Positions 1-8,587 are shown, counted from the stretch's first letter. The stretch: 64,000 nucleotides of DNA from Pseudomonas brassicacearum subsp. brassicacearum (GCF_008801605.1 NZ_VZPJ01000007.1:247576-311575); one strand, 5' to 3'. A program made the numbers and translations. Notes: generated by a model from the letters alone, not told the origin.

Positions 1-352
1 TGGCGGCAAAGGCGTTCTGCAACGGCTGCACCACAAACGGCATGGAATAGATCACCGAGCCGATTACCAACCCGGTGAAACTGAAGGTGAGGGTGCCTAG
101 CCCGAGAGCTTGGGTGAGCTGGCCGATCCAGCCGTTCGGCCCCAACGCCAGCAACAGGTAGAAGCCGATCACCGTGGGCGGCAGCACCAACGGCAACGCG
201 ACCACCGCACCCACCGGCCCGCGCAGCCAGGAGCGGGTGCGCGACAGCCACAATGCGATGGGCGTGCCGATGAGCAGCAGGATCACCGTGGTCAATGACG
301 CCAGTTTCAGGGTCAGCCAGATGGCGGCATAGTCGGCGCTGGTCAGTGGCAT
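1..352 (-). CDS. modB: Molybdate ABC transporter permease ModB (N-terminal part, runs off the window)
   Basis: This is the inner-membrane permease of the molybdate importer. The visible 117 residues begin MPLTSADYAAIWLTLKLAS and show a first membrane segment (about residues 10-30). They continue through the conserved VALPLVLPPTVIGFYLLL region typical of ModB/CysT-type permeases. The start codon directly follows the modA stop codon (TAA then ATG), so the two genes are translationally coupled. The rest of modB, and probably modC, lies to the left of the window. The frame is open to base 1. Confidence 0.93.
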   Translation of the reverse strand, partial: MPLTSADYAAIWLTLKLASLTTVILLLIGTPIALWLSRTRSWLRGPVGAVVALPLVLPPTVIGFYLLLALGPNGWIGQLTQALGLGTLTFSFTGLVIGSVIYSMPFVVQPLQNAFAA

Positions 353-1105
353 TTAGCGTTGGTAACCGTAGGTTTGGATGATGGCGGCGGCTTTCGGGCC
401 CTTGAGGTAATCCACCAGGGCCACGGCAGCGGGGTTGTCCCGGCCCTTGTTGAGGATCACCGCGTCCTGTTTGATCGGGTCGTGCAGTTCGGCCGGGACG
501 ATCCATGCCGAGCCGCCCGTCACTTTGCCGTCCTTGTACACCTGGGACAAGGCGACGAAGCCGAGTTCGGCGTTACCGGTGGAGACGAACTGATAGGCCT
601 GGGTGATGTTCTGGCCTTCGACGAGCTTGCTTTTCACCTGCGCGGTCAAGCCGAGCTTGTCCAGCACCTGGGTCGCGGCCAGGCCGTAGGGCGCGGCTTT
701 CGGGTTGGCGATGGACAGGTGTTGGAAATCGTTGTGCTTGAGCACCTGGCCCTGGCTGTCGACATAACCGTCCTTGGCCGACCACAGCGCCAGGGTACCG
801 ACCGCGTAGGTGAAGCGCGAGCCCTTGACGGTGTCACCTTCGCTTTCGAGCTTGGCCGGGGTGGTGTCGTCGGCGGCGAGGAAGACTTCGAATGGCGCGC
901 CGTTCTTGATCTGGGTGTAGAACTGCCCGGTGGCCCCGTAAGCCGCCACCAGTTTGTGTCCGGTGTCTTTTTCGAAGTCGGCGGCGATGGCCTGGATCGG
1001 CGCGGTGAAATTGGAAGCGACTGCCACCTGCACCTCAGCGGCCTGGGCGGCGCCAATGGCAAAGAACGTGGTCAGCAGCAACGGCGCGAAGCGGGTGAGA
1101 GGCAT
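353..1105 (-). CDS. modA: Molybdate ABC transporter periplasmic binding protein ModA
   Basis: This 250-residue protein captures molybdate in the periplasm and delivers it to ModBC. Residues 1-22 form a Sec signal peptide ending AQA before AEVQVAVASNF. The following VAVASNFTAPIQAIAADFEK stretch and the later GAPFEVFLAADD motif are characteristic of ModA oxyanion-binding proteins. Length is normal for the family. A GGAG ribosome site lies just upstream. It is first in the mod operon and is preceded by a perfect ModE-type operator at 1129-1156, so repression by ModE-molybdate is expected. Confidence 0.95.
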   Translation of the reverse strand: MPLTRFAPLLLTTFFAIGAAQAAEVQVAVASNFTAPIQAIAADFEKDTGHKLVAAYGATGQFYTQIKNGAPFEVFLAADDTTPAKLESEGDTVKGSRFTYAVGTLALWSAKDGYVDSQGQVLKHNDFQHLSIANPKAAPYGLAATQVLDKLGLTAQVKSKLVEGQNITQAYQFVSTGNAELGFVALSQVYKDGKVTGGSAWIVPAELHDPIKQDAVILNKGRDNPAAVALVDYLKGPKAAAIIQTYGYQR

Positions 1106-1128
1106 GGATGAGGCTCCGTGGGGTCAGG

Positions 1129-1156
1129 TTCGCTATATACCGGAATATATAGCGAA
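1129..1156. promoter_or_regulatory. ModE-type operator upstream of modA
   Basis: Two perfect 11-bp inverted arms, TTCGCTATATA and TATATAGCGAA, are separated by six bases (CCGGAA). This matches the known ModE box architecture (CGnTATATA, about six bases, TATATAnCG). It lies 24 bp upstream of the modA start codon, where bound ModE-molybdate would block transcription. The modE gene itself is not in the window. Confidence 0.88.
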
Positions 1157-1206
1157 TGACCGACAAACGGAACGCGGCATTTCGCCCGGGGAGTGAGGTG
1201 CAAGGG

Positions 1207-2977
1207 TGTGGGAGCCAAGCCTGCTCGCGAAGACGGTGGGTCAGCTTGCATCCATTTTGAATGCGCTACCGCCATCGCGAGCAAGCTCGGCTCCCACAGG
1301 TCCGGTGGTGTGCCTGGATGTGCCGGTTGCCCCCAATCCCCTGTGGGAGCCAAGCTTGCTCGCGAAGACGGTGGGTCAGCTTGCATCCATTTTGAATGTG
1401 CTACCGCCATCGCGAGCAAGCTCAGCTCCCACAGGTCCGATGATGTGCCTGGATGTGCCGGTTGCCCCCAATCCCCTGTGGGAGCCAAGCTTGCTCGCGA
1501 AGACGGTGGGTCAGCTAGCATCCATTTTGAATGTGCTACCGCCATCGCGAGCAAGCTCAGCTCCCACAGGTCCGGTGGTGTGCCTGGATGTGCCGGTTGC
1601 CCCCAATCCCCTGTGGGAGCGAGCCTGCTCGCGAAGACGGTGGGTCAGCTTGCATCCATTTTGAATGTGCTACCGCCATCGCGAGCAAGCTCGGCTCCCA
1701 CAGGTCCGGTGGTGTGCCTGGATGTGCCGGTTGCCCCCAATCCCAGTGGGAGCGGGCTTGCTCGCGAAGACGGTGGGTCAGCTTGCATCCATTTTGAATG
1801 TGCTACCGCCATCGCGAGCAAGCTCGGCTCCCACAGGTCCGGTGGTGTACACGGATGTGCCGGTTGCCCCCAACCCCCTGTGGGAGCGAGCCTGCTCGCG
1901 AAGACGGTGGGTCAGCTAGCATCCATTTTGAATGTGCTACCGCCATCGCGAGCAAGCTCGGCTCCCACAGGTCCGGTGGTGTACCCGGATGTGCCGGTTG
2001 CCCCCAATCCCCTGTGGGAGCGAGCCTGCTCGCGAAGACGGTGGGTCAGCTTGCATCCATTTTGAATGTGCTACCGCCATCGCGAGCAAGCTCGGCTCCC
2101 ACAGGTCCGGTGGTGTGCCTGGATGTGCCGGTTGCCCCCAATCCCAGTGGGAGCGGGCTTGCTCGCGAAGACGGTGGGTCAGCTTGCATCCATTTTGAAT
2201 GTGCTACCGCCATCGCGAGCAAGCTCGGCTCCCACAGGTCCGGTGGTGTACACGGATGTGCCGGTTGCCCCCAACCCCCTGTGGGAGCGAGCCTGCTCGC
2301 GAAGACGGTGGGTCAGCTAGCATCCATTTTGAATGTGCTACCGCCATCGCGAGCAAGCTCGGCTCCCACAGGTCCGGTGGTGTACCCGGATGTGCCGGTT
2401 GCCCCCAATCCCCTGTGGGAGCGAGCCTGCTCGCGAAGACGGTGGGTCAGCTTGCATCCATTTTGAATGTGCTACCGCCATCGCGAGCAAGCTCGGCTCC
2501 CACAGGTCCGGTGGTGTGCCTGGATGTGCCGGTTGCCCCCAATCCCCAGTGGGAGCGGGCTTGCTCGCGAAGACGGTGGGTCAGCTTGCATCCATTTTGA
2601 ATGTGCTACCGCCATCGCGAGCAAGCTCGGCTCCCACAGGTCCGGTGGTGTACCCGGATGTGCCGGTTGCCCCCAATCCCCTGTGGGAGCCAAGCTTGCT
2701 CGCGAAGACGGTGGGTCAGCTTGCATCCATTTTGAATGTGCTACCGCCATCGCGAGCAAGCTCGGCTCCCACAGGTCCGATGGTGTGCCTGGATGTGCCG
2801 GTTGCCCCCAATCCCCTGTGGGAGCCAAGCTTGCTCGCGAAGACGGTGGATCAGCTAGCATCCATTTTGAATGTGCTACCGCCATCGCGAGCAAGCTCGG
2901 CTCCCACAGGTCCGGTGGTGTGCCTGGATGTGCCGGTTGCCCCCAATCCCCTGTGGGAGCGAGCTTGCTCGCGATGG
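1207..2977. repeat. Tandem REPIN array: 13 units of 133-135 bp plus a terminal half REP
   Basis: Each unit holds a plus-oriented REP (GTGGGAGC.AGC.TGCTCGCGAAG), a short linker, and an inverted REP (ATCGCGAGCAAGCTCGGCTCCCAC). A spacer containing GGATGTGCCGGTTGCCCCCAA follows. Equivalent positions fall at 1261, 1396, 1531, 1665, 1798, 1932, 2066, 2199, 2333, 2467, 2601, 2736 and 2871. The final half REP ends just before the stop of the gene at 2985. Units 1665-2065 and 2066-2466 appear identical, forming a 401-bp three-unit higher-order repeat. No real gene is present in this 1.8 kb gap. Open frames across it are an artefact of the repeat. Confidence 0.97.
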
Positions 2978-2984
2978 CGTTCGA

Positions 2985-4055
2985 TCAGGCATCCGCCCTG
3001 TGGAGCCGGGCCAACGCCTCCTCGGCCAGCCGCCGAGTCAGCTCGGCCGTCGACAGCTCGCGGCCCAGAGGGAAGGCCTGGCCGGCCCAGAGGTTACTGA
3101 AGTCTGCTTCACCCTTGGCGCGCAACGGCATCAATGCACCACCCGCCAAGGGAAAAGCCGGGGCCAGTGGGCTCATCGGGCCCACTTCGCGCATCACCCG
3201 GTTGACGATGCCTCGGGCCGGGCGACCAGTGAACAGGTTGGTGACAGCCGTCTGGCTTTCCTTGGCCGTGCGCAACGCCCGGTGATGCGACGCGCTGATC
3301 TTCGCCTCGGGGGTGAACAGGTAGGCGCTGCCCAGTTGCACCGCCGAGGCACCCAGGGCGAATGCCGCGACGATTCCCCGCGCATCGCCAATGCCGCCGG
3401 CAGCGATCACCGGCACCTTCACTGCATCCACCACCTGCGGCAGCAAGGCAAACAGCCCGACTTGGGTGTTGAGGTCGTCGCTGAGGAACATTCCGCGATG
3501 ACCACCGGCTTCGTAACCCATGGCAATGATCGCGTCGCAACCATGCTGTTCAAGCCAGATGGCTTCCTCGACGGTGGTGGCCGAGGAAAGGATTTTCGCG
3601 CCAGTGGCCTTCACCCGATCCAGCAAGGATTTTTCCGGCAGGCCGAAATGGAAACTGACAACTTTGGGACGCATCTCTTCCAGCACCCGGCAGGCGGCAT
3701 CGTCGAACGGCGTGCGGTTGGACACCGGGGTCGGCGCGTCGAAGTCGACGCCCAGTTCCTGATAATACGGCTTGAGCCGTTGCTTCCAGGCCTCGGCTCG
3801 CTGTTCGTCAAAGGCCGGCGGCTGGTGACAGAAAAAATTCACATTGAACGGTTTGTCGGTCTGCTCGCCGATGGTCGTCAGCGCCTGGCGCAGTTGCTCG
3901 ACATCGAGCATCGCCGCCGGCATCGAACCCAGCCCGCCGGCATTGCTCGTCGCGACCACCATGGCCGGCCCGGTCACCCCGGCCAGCGGCCCCTGGATGA
4001 TGGGCAGCTCGATACCGAGCAGGTCAAGAATGCGAGTGTCTGGCCACTGGCTCAT
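2985..4055 (-). CDS. Nitronate monooxygenase / 2-nitropropane dioxygenase-like flavoprotein
   Basis: This 356-residue protein belongs to the FMN-dependent NMO family, which oxidises alkyl nitronates such as propionate 3-nitronate. It opens with TRILDLLGIELPIIQGPLAG, the usual N-terminal barrel strand. It carries the phosphate-binding GGIGDARGIVAAFALGASAV segment and the AGGHRG motif with the family's catalytic histidine. Length fits class I/II NMO enzymes. Its 3' end abuts the REPIN array, with the stop codon eight bases beyond the last half REP. The physiological substrate cannot be read from context. Confidence 0.85.
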   Translation of the reverse strand: MSQWPDTRILDLLGIELPIIQGPLAGVTGPAMVVATSNAGGLGSMPAAMLDVEQLRQALTTIGEQTDKPFNVNFFCHQPPAFDEQRAEAWKQRLKPYYQELGVDFDAPTPVSNRTPFDDAACRVLEEMRPKVVSFHFGLPEKSLLDRVKATGAKILSSATTVEEAIWLEQHGCDAIIAMGYEAGGHRGMFLSDDLNTQVGLFALLPQVVDAVKVPVIAAGGIGDARGIVAAFALGASAVQLGSAYLFTPEAKISASHHRALRTAKESQTAVTNLFTGRPARGIVNRVMREVGPMSPLAPAFPLAGGALMPLRAKGEADFSNLWAGQAFPLGRELSTAELTRRLAEEALARLHRADA

Positions 4056-4203
4056 GTGCGGGTCTCCGACGGCAGAAGGAAACAGCGGTTTTAGCAGGTG
4101 TGGGCCGGCGAGGGCCAGTCGAGTTTTTCAATCGAGCGTTGCAACTTGATCCCGACGGCGGGAGGGTTACCATGCGGGCTTCATACATCAAGGAGCCCAA
4201 CCC

Positions 4204-4692
4204 ATGGACGTGAAACTCAAGACCGTCGAACCCTTCACCGTGGCCGGTTTGCAGGTGCGCACCCGCAACACCGACGAGCAGCAGCCCGACACCGCTCGGA
4301 TCGGCCCGATGTGGCAGCAGTTCTTCAATGATGGGCTGTTCGACACGATTCCGGCCCGGCAGTCGGAGTCGTTCGTCTACGGGGTGTATTCCAATTACGA
4401 GTCCGATGCCACTGGCCACTTCGATGTGACGGCCGGGGTGCAAGTGGATGCGACCAGCGCAGGCTACCCCGCCGTGGACATCGAGGGCGGGGATTACCTG
4501 ATGTTTGCGGCCAAGGGGCCGATGCCCGACTGCGTGATCCAGACCTGGGGCCTGATCTGGGCGTACTTCGCGGATAATCCGCAGACGCTGCGCCGCTTTA
4601 CCACCGATTTCGAGGTCTACAGCGGCCCCGATTCGGTGGCGATCTACATCGGCATTCAATCCCCGGACGAGCGCTCCAGCGCCAGCAACTGA
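4204..4692 (+). CDS. GyrI-like / AraC effector-binding domain protein
   Basis: The 162-residue protein consists of a single GyrI-like small-molecule-binding domain (MDVKLKTVEPFTVAGLQVRT, then SYVYGVYSNYESD-like strands and WGLIWAYFADNP). The domain stands alone with no DNA-binding part. Stand-alone members are thought to bind cationic or hydrophobic compounds or to modulate other proteins; the role here is unknown. Its last 37 bp overlap the 3' end of ada on the other strand, so the two transcripts are convergent. The start follows an AAGGAGCCCAACCC ribosome site. Confidence 0.8.
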   Translation: MDVKLKTVEPFTVAGLQVRTRNTDEQQPDTARIGPMWQQFFNDGLFDTIPARQSESFVYGVYSNYESDATGHFDVTAGVQVDATSAGYPAVDIEGGDYLMFAAKGPMPDCVIQTWGLIWAYFADNPQTLRRFTTDFEVYSGPDSVAIYIGIQSPDERSSASN

Positions 4693-5744
4693 CGCTTGCG
4701 CTCCACACCCCAGCGATAGCCCGACAGGTTGCCGTCGCTGCGTACCACTCGGTGGCAAGGGATCGCCACCGCCAGGCTGTTGGCGCCGCAGGCCTGAGCC
4801 ACGGCGCGCACGGCCTTGGGCATGCCGATGCGCTGGGCGATCTCGGCGTAGCTGGCGGTGCTGCCGGCGGGAATATCCCGCAAGGCTTGCCAGACCCGCT
4901 CCTGGAAGGCGGTGCCGCGCAGGTCCAAGGGCAGGTCCAGGCCCAGGGCCGGTGCTTCGATGAAGCCAACCACCTGGGCGATCAACTGCTCGAACTCGCG
5001 GTCGGCGCCGATCAGGTTGGCCCGGCGGAACTTGTCTTGCAGGTCCCGCACCAACGCGTCCGGGTCGTCCCCCAGCAGGATCGCGCACACGCCACGCTCG
5101 CTTTGCGCCACCAGGATCGCCCCGAGGGAGCATTGGCCGACGGCGAAACGGATGTCGGTGTTCTGCCCGGCGGCGCGATAGTCGGCGGGTTTCATGCCCA
5201 ACACCTTGTCGGCTGCCTCATAAAAGCGGCTGTTGGAGTTGAAGCCGGCGTCGTACAGCGCCTCGGTGATCGTGCCGCCATCGGCCAGGCGTTCGCGTAC
5301 CTTGCGTGAGCGGTGGGCGGCGGCATAACCCTTGGGGGTCAGGCCAGTGACTGCCTTGAAGACCCGATGAAAATGAAAGGGACTCAAGCCCGCGCTCTCT
5401 GCCAGTTCATTCAGGCCAGGCAGTTCCTCGGCCGCCTCGATCTGCCGGCAGGCGGCGGCAACCCGTGCCGCTTGTTGGGCGGCGATCTGGGTCTGGTCCC
5501 GAGCCACGCGCTTGCTGGGCCGGTAACCGGCGGCCTGGGCCTGTTCCGGCGTGTCGAAGAACTCGACGTTGCGCGGGTTGGGCAGGCGCGACAGGCTGCT
5601 TGGGTGGCAATAGATGCCGGTGGTTTTCACGCCATAGACGAAGGTGCCGTCGGCGCGTGGATCCCGGGCGAGCACGGCGGCCCAGCGAGGATCCAGTTCA
5701 GGGGCGAGATTGTTCGAAGTGCTGTTCATGGTCGTTATGTCCAT
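4656..5744 (-). CDS. ada: Ada-type regulator / O6-methylguanine-DNA methyltransferase with degenerate zinc site
   Basis: About 362 residues: an N-terminal Ada metal-binding domain, an AraC-type HTH (LAESAGLSPFHFHRVFKAVTG) and a C-terminal methyltransferase with the active-site PCHRV motif. The C-terminal domain should therefore still remove O6-methyl groups from guanine. The N-terminal domain normally uses four cysteines to hold zinc and accept a methyl from phosphotriesters. Here only the first is present (GIYCHPSS). The second is Ser, and the usual RPCKRC reads RPSKRV. Last gene of the 2OG oxygenase-alkB-ada operon, 73 bp after alkB. The start is uncertain: 5729 and 5774 are alternatives in the same frame. 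Confidence 0.88.
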   Translation of the reverse strand: MDITTMNSTSNNLAPELDPRWAAVLARDPRADGTFVYGVKTTGIYCHPSSLSRLPNPRNVEFFDTPEQAQAAGYRPSKRVARDQTQIAAQQAARVAAACRQIEAAEELPGLNELAESAGLSPFHFHRVFKAVTGLTPKGYAAAHRSRKVRERLADGGTITEALYDAGFNSNSRFYEAADKVLGMKPADYRAAGQNTDIRFAVGQCSLGAILVAQSERGVCAILLGDDPDALVRDLQDKFRRANLIGADREFEQLIAQVVGFIEAPALGLDLPLDLRGTAFQERVWQALRDIPAGSTASYAEIAQRIGMPKAVRAVAQACGANSLAVAIPCHRVVRSDGNLSGYRWGVERKRQLLALERSSGD

Positions 5745-5817
5745 TGGCCCGTTTTGCCTACAATAGCGAGCCATTCCAGTGGCGACACTCCGGGTCTTGC
5801 GGTTGAATTCTGCACCT

Positions 5818-6498
5818 TCACCCGGCGGTGCGAAACGTCAGGTTGATCCGCTGGGTACCCAGGCGCGGGTGCTGGCCTTCCTTGAGCGGCAACACGCCGT
5901 GGTAGCGCAACCGGTCCACGCCGCCCCAGACCACGATGTCGCCATGGAACAACGGGATGCGCAGGCTTTTGTCACTGCGCTCGAAGCCGCCGAACTGGAA
6001 CACCGCCGGCAAGCCCAGGGACATCGAGACGATGGGGGCGGCGAGGGAGCGTTCGTTCTTGTCCTGGTGCAGCGACATCCGCGCGCCGGGCACGTAGCGG
6101 TTGATCAGGCAGGCGTCGGGTTCGAAATGCTCGAAGTACGCCTGCCGGGCGGCGGCCTGGGCCAGTTCGCGAAACACCGCCGGCATGTCGGGCCAGGGGT
6201 GGCCGGTCTGCGGATCGTGGGCGGTGTAGCGATAGCCGCTGCGGTCGGTGGTCCAGCCCAGCGCACCGCAACTGCTCAAGGCCACCGACATGGTAAAGCC
6301 ACCGGGCGTGACCATCTGCCGGAAAGGCGCCGCCTGCAAGACGCTTTCCAGCGCCGGCAGCAAGCGCTCGAGCCAGGGCAGGGCGAACCCGCGCAGCACG
6401 AACGCTTGCTGGCCGATCTGCTCGACCTGGCCAGGCGTGGTGGGCGCCTGGTCGGCGAACAGGTCCAATGTGAGCGGTGTGTCATTACTGCGCATCAT
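5818..6498 (-). CDS. alkB: DNA oxidative demethylase AlkB
   Basis: This 226-residue Fe(II)/2-oxoglutarate dioxygenase repairs 1-methyladenine and 3-methylcytosine by oxidative demethylation. The iron ligands are visible as HQD (in MSLHQDKNERS) and a distal His in the VDRLRYHGV segment. The 2-oxoglutarate and substrate signature RINLTFR is near the C terminus. The start MMRSNDTPLTLDLF overlaps the end of the upstream 2OG oxygenase gene by 14 bp, indicating translational coupling. A longer in-frame start at 6552 lies inside the upstream gene and is not favoured. Confidence 0.93.
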   Translation of the reverse strand: MMRSNDTPLTLDLFADQAPTTPGQVEQIGQQAFVLRGFALPWLERLLPALESVLQAAPFRQMVTPGGFTMSVALSSCGALGWTTDRSGYRYTAHDPQTGHPWPDMPAVFRELAQAAARQAYFEHFEPDACLINRYVPGARMSLHQDKNERSLAAPIVSMSLGLPAVFQFGGFERSDKSLRIPLFHGDIVVWGGVDRLRYHGVLPLKEGQHPRLGTQRINLTFRTAG

Positions 6499-7201
6499 GA
6501 AAAATGATTCCCAAGGTGTGCCGCCTGCCGCTGTGCACGCAGCTGACGCCATGGCGCATGTTCACCCGATAATAACCGCGAACGCCTTTGACGGGCCGCT
6601 GGTGCACGGCAAACACCACGGCATCGCCCTGTTTCAGATCGATGACCTGGGGCCGCGATTGCATGCGCGGGCGCTGTTCGGTGAGGACAAACTCGCCGCC
6701 GGTAAAATCCCGACCCGGTTCCGACAGCAGGATCGCCACCTGCAGTGGGAACACCTGCTCGCCGTACAGATCCTGGTGCAGACAGTTGTAGTCCTGCGGA
6801 CCGTATTGCAGCAACAACGGCGTAGGCCGCGATTGCCCGGCGGCGTGACAGCGCCGGATGAAGTCAGGGTGTTCGTGGGGGTAGCGCACTTCAATACCCA
6901 TGTGTTCATTCCAGCGGTTCGCCAGCGGTACCAACGCTGGATACAACGACTGGCGCAACTGCTGGATGAGGTCGGGCAGCGGATAGCGAAAATACTGATA
7001 CTCGCCGCGCCCGAATCCATGGCGGGCCATGATCACCCGCGAACGAAAAAGCCCGGGTTCGGCGTACAGACCACTCAGCAGCCGGCATTGTGTTGTCGGT
7101 AGCAGGTTGCGAATGATTGCACAGCCGTCCTGGTCGAGGCTGTTCTCCAGGGCTGGCCAGTCCAGGTCGTGTATGCATTGGATTAGCGAGGGTAGGGACA
7201 T
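6485..7201 (-). CDS. 2OG-Fe(II) oxygenase (prolyl-4-hydroxylase-like) heading the alkylation-repair operon
   Basis: 238 residues. It shows a double-stranded beta-helix oxygenase core with HQD (YNCLHQDLYGEQVFPLQVA), a distal His in NMRHGVSCV and a 2-oxoglutarate-binding Arg in GRRHTLGIIFHD. Relatives of this type occur next to alkB/ada in other proteobacteria, so a role in DNA or nucleotide repair or its control is inferred; the substrate is unknown. ATG at 7201 is chosen because AAGGA lies eight bases upstream. The frame extends further upstream without a ribosome site. It overlaps alkB by 14 bp. Confidence 0.82.
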   Translation of the reverse strand: MSLPSLIQCIHDLDWPALENSLDQDGCAIIRNLLPTTQCRLLSGLYAEPGLFRSRVIMARHGFGRGEYQYFRYPLPDLIQQLRQSLYPALVPLANRWNEHMGIEVRYPHEHPDFIRRCHAAGQSRPTPLLLQYGPQDYNCLHQDLYGEQVFPLQVAILLSEPGRDFTGGEFVLTEQRPRMQSRPQVIDLKQGDAVVFAVHQRPVKGVRGYYRVNMRHGVSCVHSGRRHTLGIIFHDAQ

Positions 7202-7343
7202 GATGACAATCCTTGGTAGAAAGGACTGGTCAGTCTGGGGAGTGCTTTGACGGCTGACACTCCGGATCTTGCGGTGTGTCAACGGCCGAGCGCTCACCTA
7301 CCCTGAGCTGACACACCCGTCACCCTGTGGCGAGAGGATTATC

Positions 7344-7432
7344 TGTGGGAGCAAGGCTTGCCCGCGATGAAGGCAACGCGTTCTGTCGGGGTGAACGAGG
7401 CGCCTGCATCGCGGGCAAGCCTTGCTCCCACA
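7344..7432. repeat. REP doublet (REPIN)
   Basis: Inverted copies of TGTGGGAGCAAGGCTTGCCCGCG flank a linker of roughly 40 bases. They can fold into a long hairpin. The element separates the alkylation-repair operon promoter from the convergent end of the next small gene. A fragment of another REP class (CTGTGGCGAGAGGA) precedes it at about 7325. Confidence 0.93.
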
Positions 7433-7471
7433 ATGGGGATAACCCTCCCACAAAAACAGTCGGATGAGTTG

Positions 7472-7642
7472 TTACAGCGCTTTGCTGACCTTGACGTCGC
7501 TGATCACGTCGTCGGTCTGGCCATGCAGCTTTTGCAATGCGGCCCTGGCTTCTTCCTCGGTCCCGGTTTCCAGTTGCGCGAATTCGAAGCGGCGTTCGTC
7601 GTTGAGCTTGTACTTGATGACGTATTTGGTCGTCTGGGACAC
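7472..7642 (-). CDS. Small conserved-looking protein of 56 residues, probable GTG start
   Basis: An intact frame reads (V/M)SQTTKYVIKYKLNDERRF, then EFAQLETGTEEEARAALQKL and ends VSKAL. It has alternating beta-type residues followed by an amphipathic helix rich in E/A/K, and good Pseudomonas codon use. It starts 30 bp after the DUF1883 gene on the same strand, so the two are probably cotranscribed. There is no in-frame ATG, and GTG at 7642 is the only suitable initiator seen. I do not recognise the family and assign no function. Confidence 0.6.
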   Translation of the reverse strand: MSQTTKYVIKYKLNDERRFEFAQLETGTEEEARAALQKLHGQTDDVISDVKVSKAL

Positions 7643-7672
7643 GGTTTTGCCTGTCTTGAAAGTGGGCGAGGC

Positions 7673-7975
7673 TCAGCTCAGTTTCGAGCTGGAACGCCGG
7701 ATGATTTTGATCTTGTGGGTCAGGGTCGGTTTGCGCGTGACGCTGATTGCACGGCGGTTGACGGTGTCGATGGTGATGTTCCAGAAACCGGTGCTAGGGG
7801 CAGTGATCCGGGCCGGGAAGGTGTCGAACGCGCCGCCGTGATACGTGTGCCGGCCGCCGTTCTTGAAGCTACGGAAGTTGGCGTCGTTCATCAAACGGAT
7901 GTTGCACATTTGGGAGCATTCGATGACGACAATGTCGTCTTCGTTCAGGTGCTCGCGCTGGTGGATGAATTTCAT
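7673..7975 (-). CDS. DUF1883 domain-containing protein
   Basis: 100 residues starting MKFIHQREHLNEDDIVVIECSQ, with FRSFKNGGRHTYHGGAFDTFPA and a basic C terminus KIKIIRRSSSKLS. The all-beta pattern and the HYHGG-like segment fit DUF1883, a small family of unknown function often found near signalling or stress genes. ATG at 7975 is preceded by GGAGG at optimal distance. The frame opens 114 bases earlier, but that extension lacks a ribosome site. Probably cotranscribed with the 56-residue gene downstream. Confidence 0.8.
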   Translation of the reverse strand: MKFIHQREHLNEDDIVVIECSQMCNIRLMNDANFRSFKNGGRHTYHGGAFDTFPARITAPSTGFWNITIDTVNRRAISVTRKPTLTHKIKIIRRSSSKLS

Positions 7976-8178
7976 GGGCGCCTCCAGAAGGGCTTTTTCT
8001 ACAAAATCAAAACGATAGCAAGGGGCAATGATGCGCAGTTTATCAGCCCCGAGTGTTAATATCCGGCCCGCGCTCCAGGCTTTGTTCATTTATTGCAGGT
8101 TGCGGGAAAAATAAAGCGGTGCGGCACCGGAGAAAAACGGCGTCTGCACTGTCGGAGGATCTTTATCGGAGGAATCAT

Positions 8179-8529
8179 ATGAAGCGCAGCGTGTGGGTGT
8201 TGGCATTGGCCATGAGTGGATGTGCATCGGTATCGGACATCAACCAGACGCCCCCCACCATGAGCGTCATCTCCGGAAAGAAACCTCACGAATATGCCAA
8301 GTGTGTTTCCGACAAACTGGCCAAAAGCCGTGGTCCGCTGCAAGTGGAGCCACACAAGAATGGCGTTCGATTGATCGTCCCGGGCAAACTGTCGACCCTG
8401 CCGGCGGCGGTGTTCGACATTGACGAGCGCTCCAGCGGCAGCAGCATCAAGCTGCACGAAAGCATGTCCAATGTACCGGTGCGTCCGGGCGACGTGCAGG
8501 ATGCGGCCAACGCCTGCATTTCCGGCTGA
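8179..8529 (+). CDS. Small lipoprotein, function unknown
   Basis: 116 residues with a lipoprotein signal peptide. The lipobox LAMSGC places the acylated Cys at residue 15. The mature part contains YAKCVSDKLAKSRGPLQVEP and a VFDIDERSSGSSIKL strand pattern. A strong ribosome site (GGAGGAATCAT) precedes the ATG. Family members in Pseudomonas are annotated only as lipoproteins. Ser follows the predicted Cys, so outer-membrane sorting is expected. Confidence 0.8.
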   Translation: MKRSVWVLALAMSGCASVSDINQTPPTMSVISGKKPHEYAKCVSDKLAKSRGPLQVEPHKNGVRLIVPGKLSTLPAAVFDIDERSSGSSIKLHESMSNVPVRPGDVQDAANACISG

Positions 8530-8587
8530 TCGCATTGCGCGCCTGACGAGCGGACCGGGCATCGGATAAACTACTGCCCTCGACAAA

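Noticed and set aside
1207..2977. CRISPR array
   Set aside because: Units are near-identical over the whole 134 bp with no unique spacers, and each contains an inverted REP pair.
1193..3285. Long open frames on both strands across the tandem repeats
   Set aside because: They arise because the 133-135 bp units lack stops in some frames; the frame shifts from unit to unit and the translation is just repeated REP sequence.
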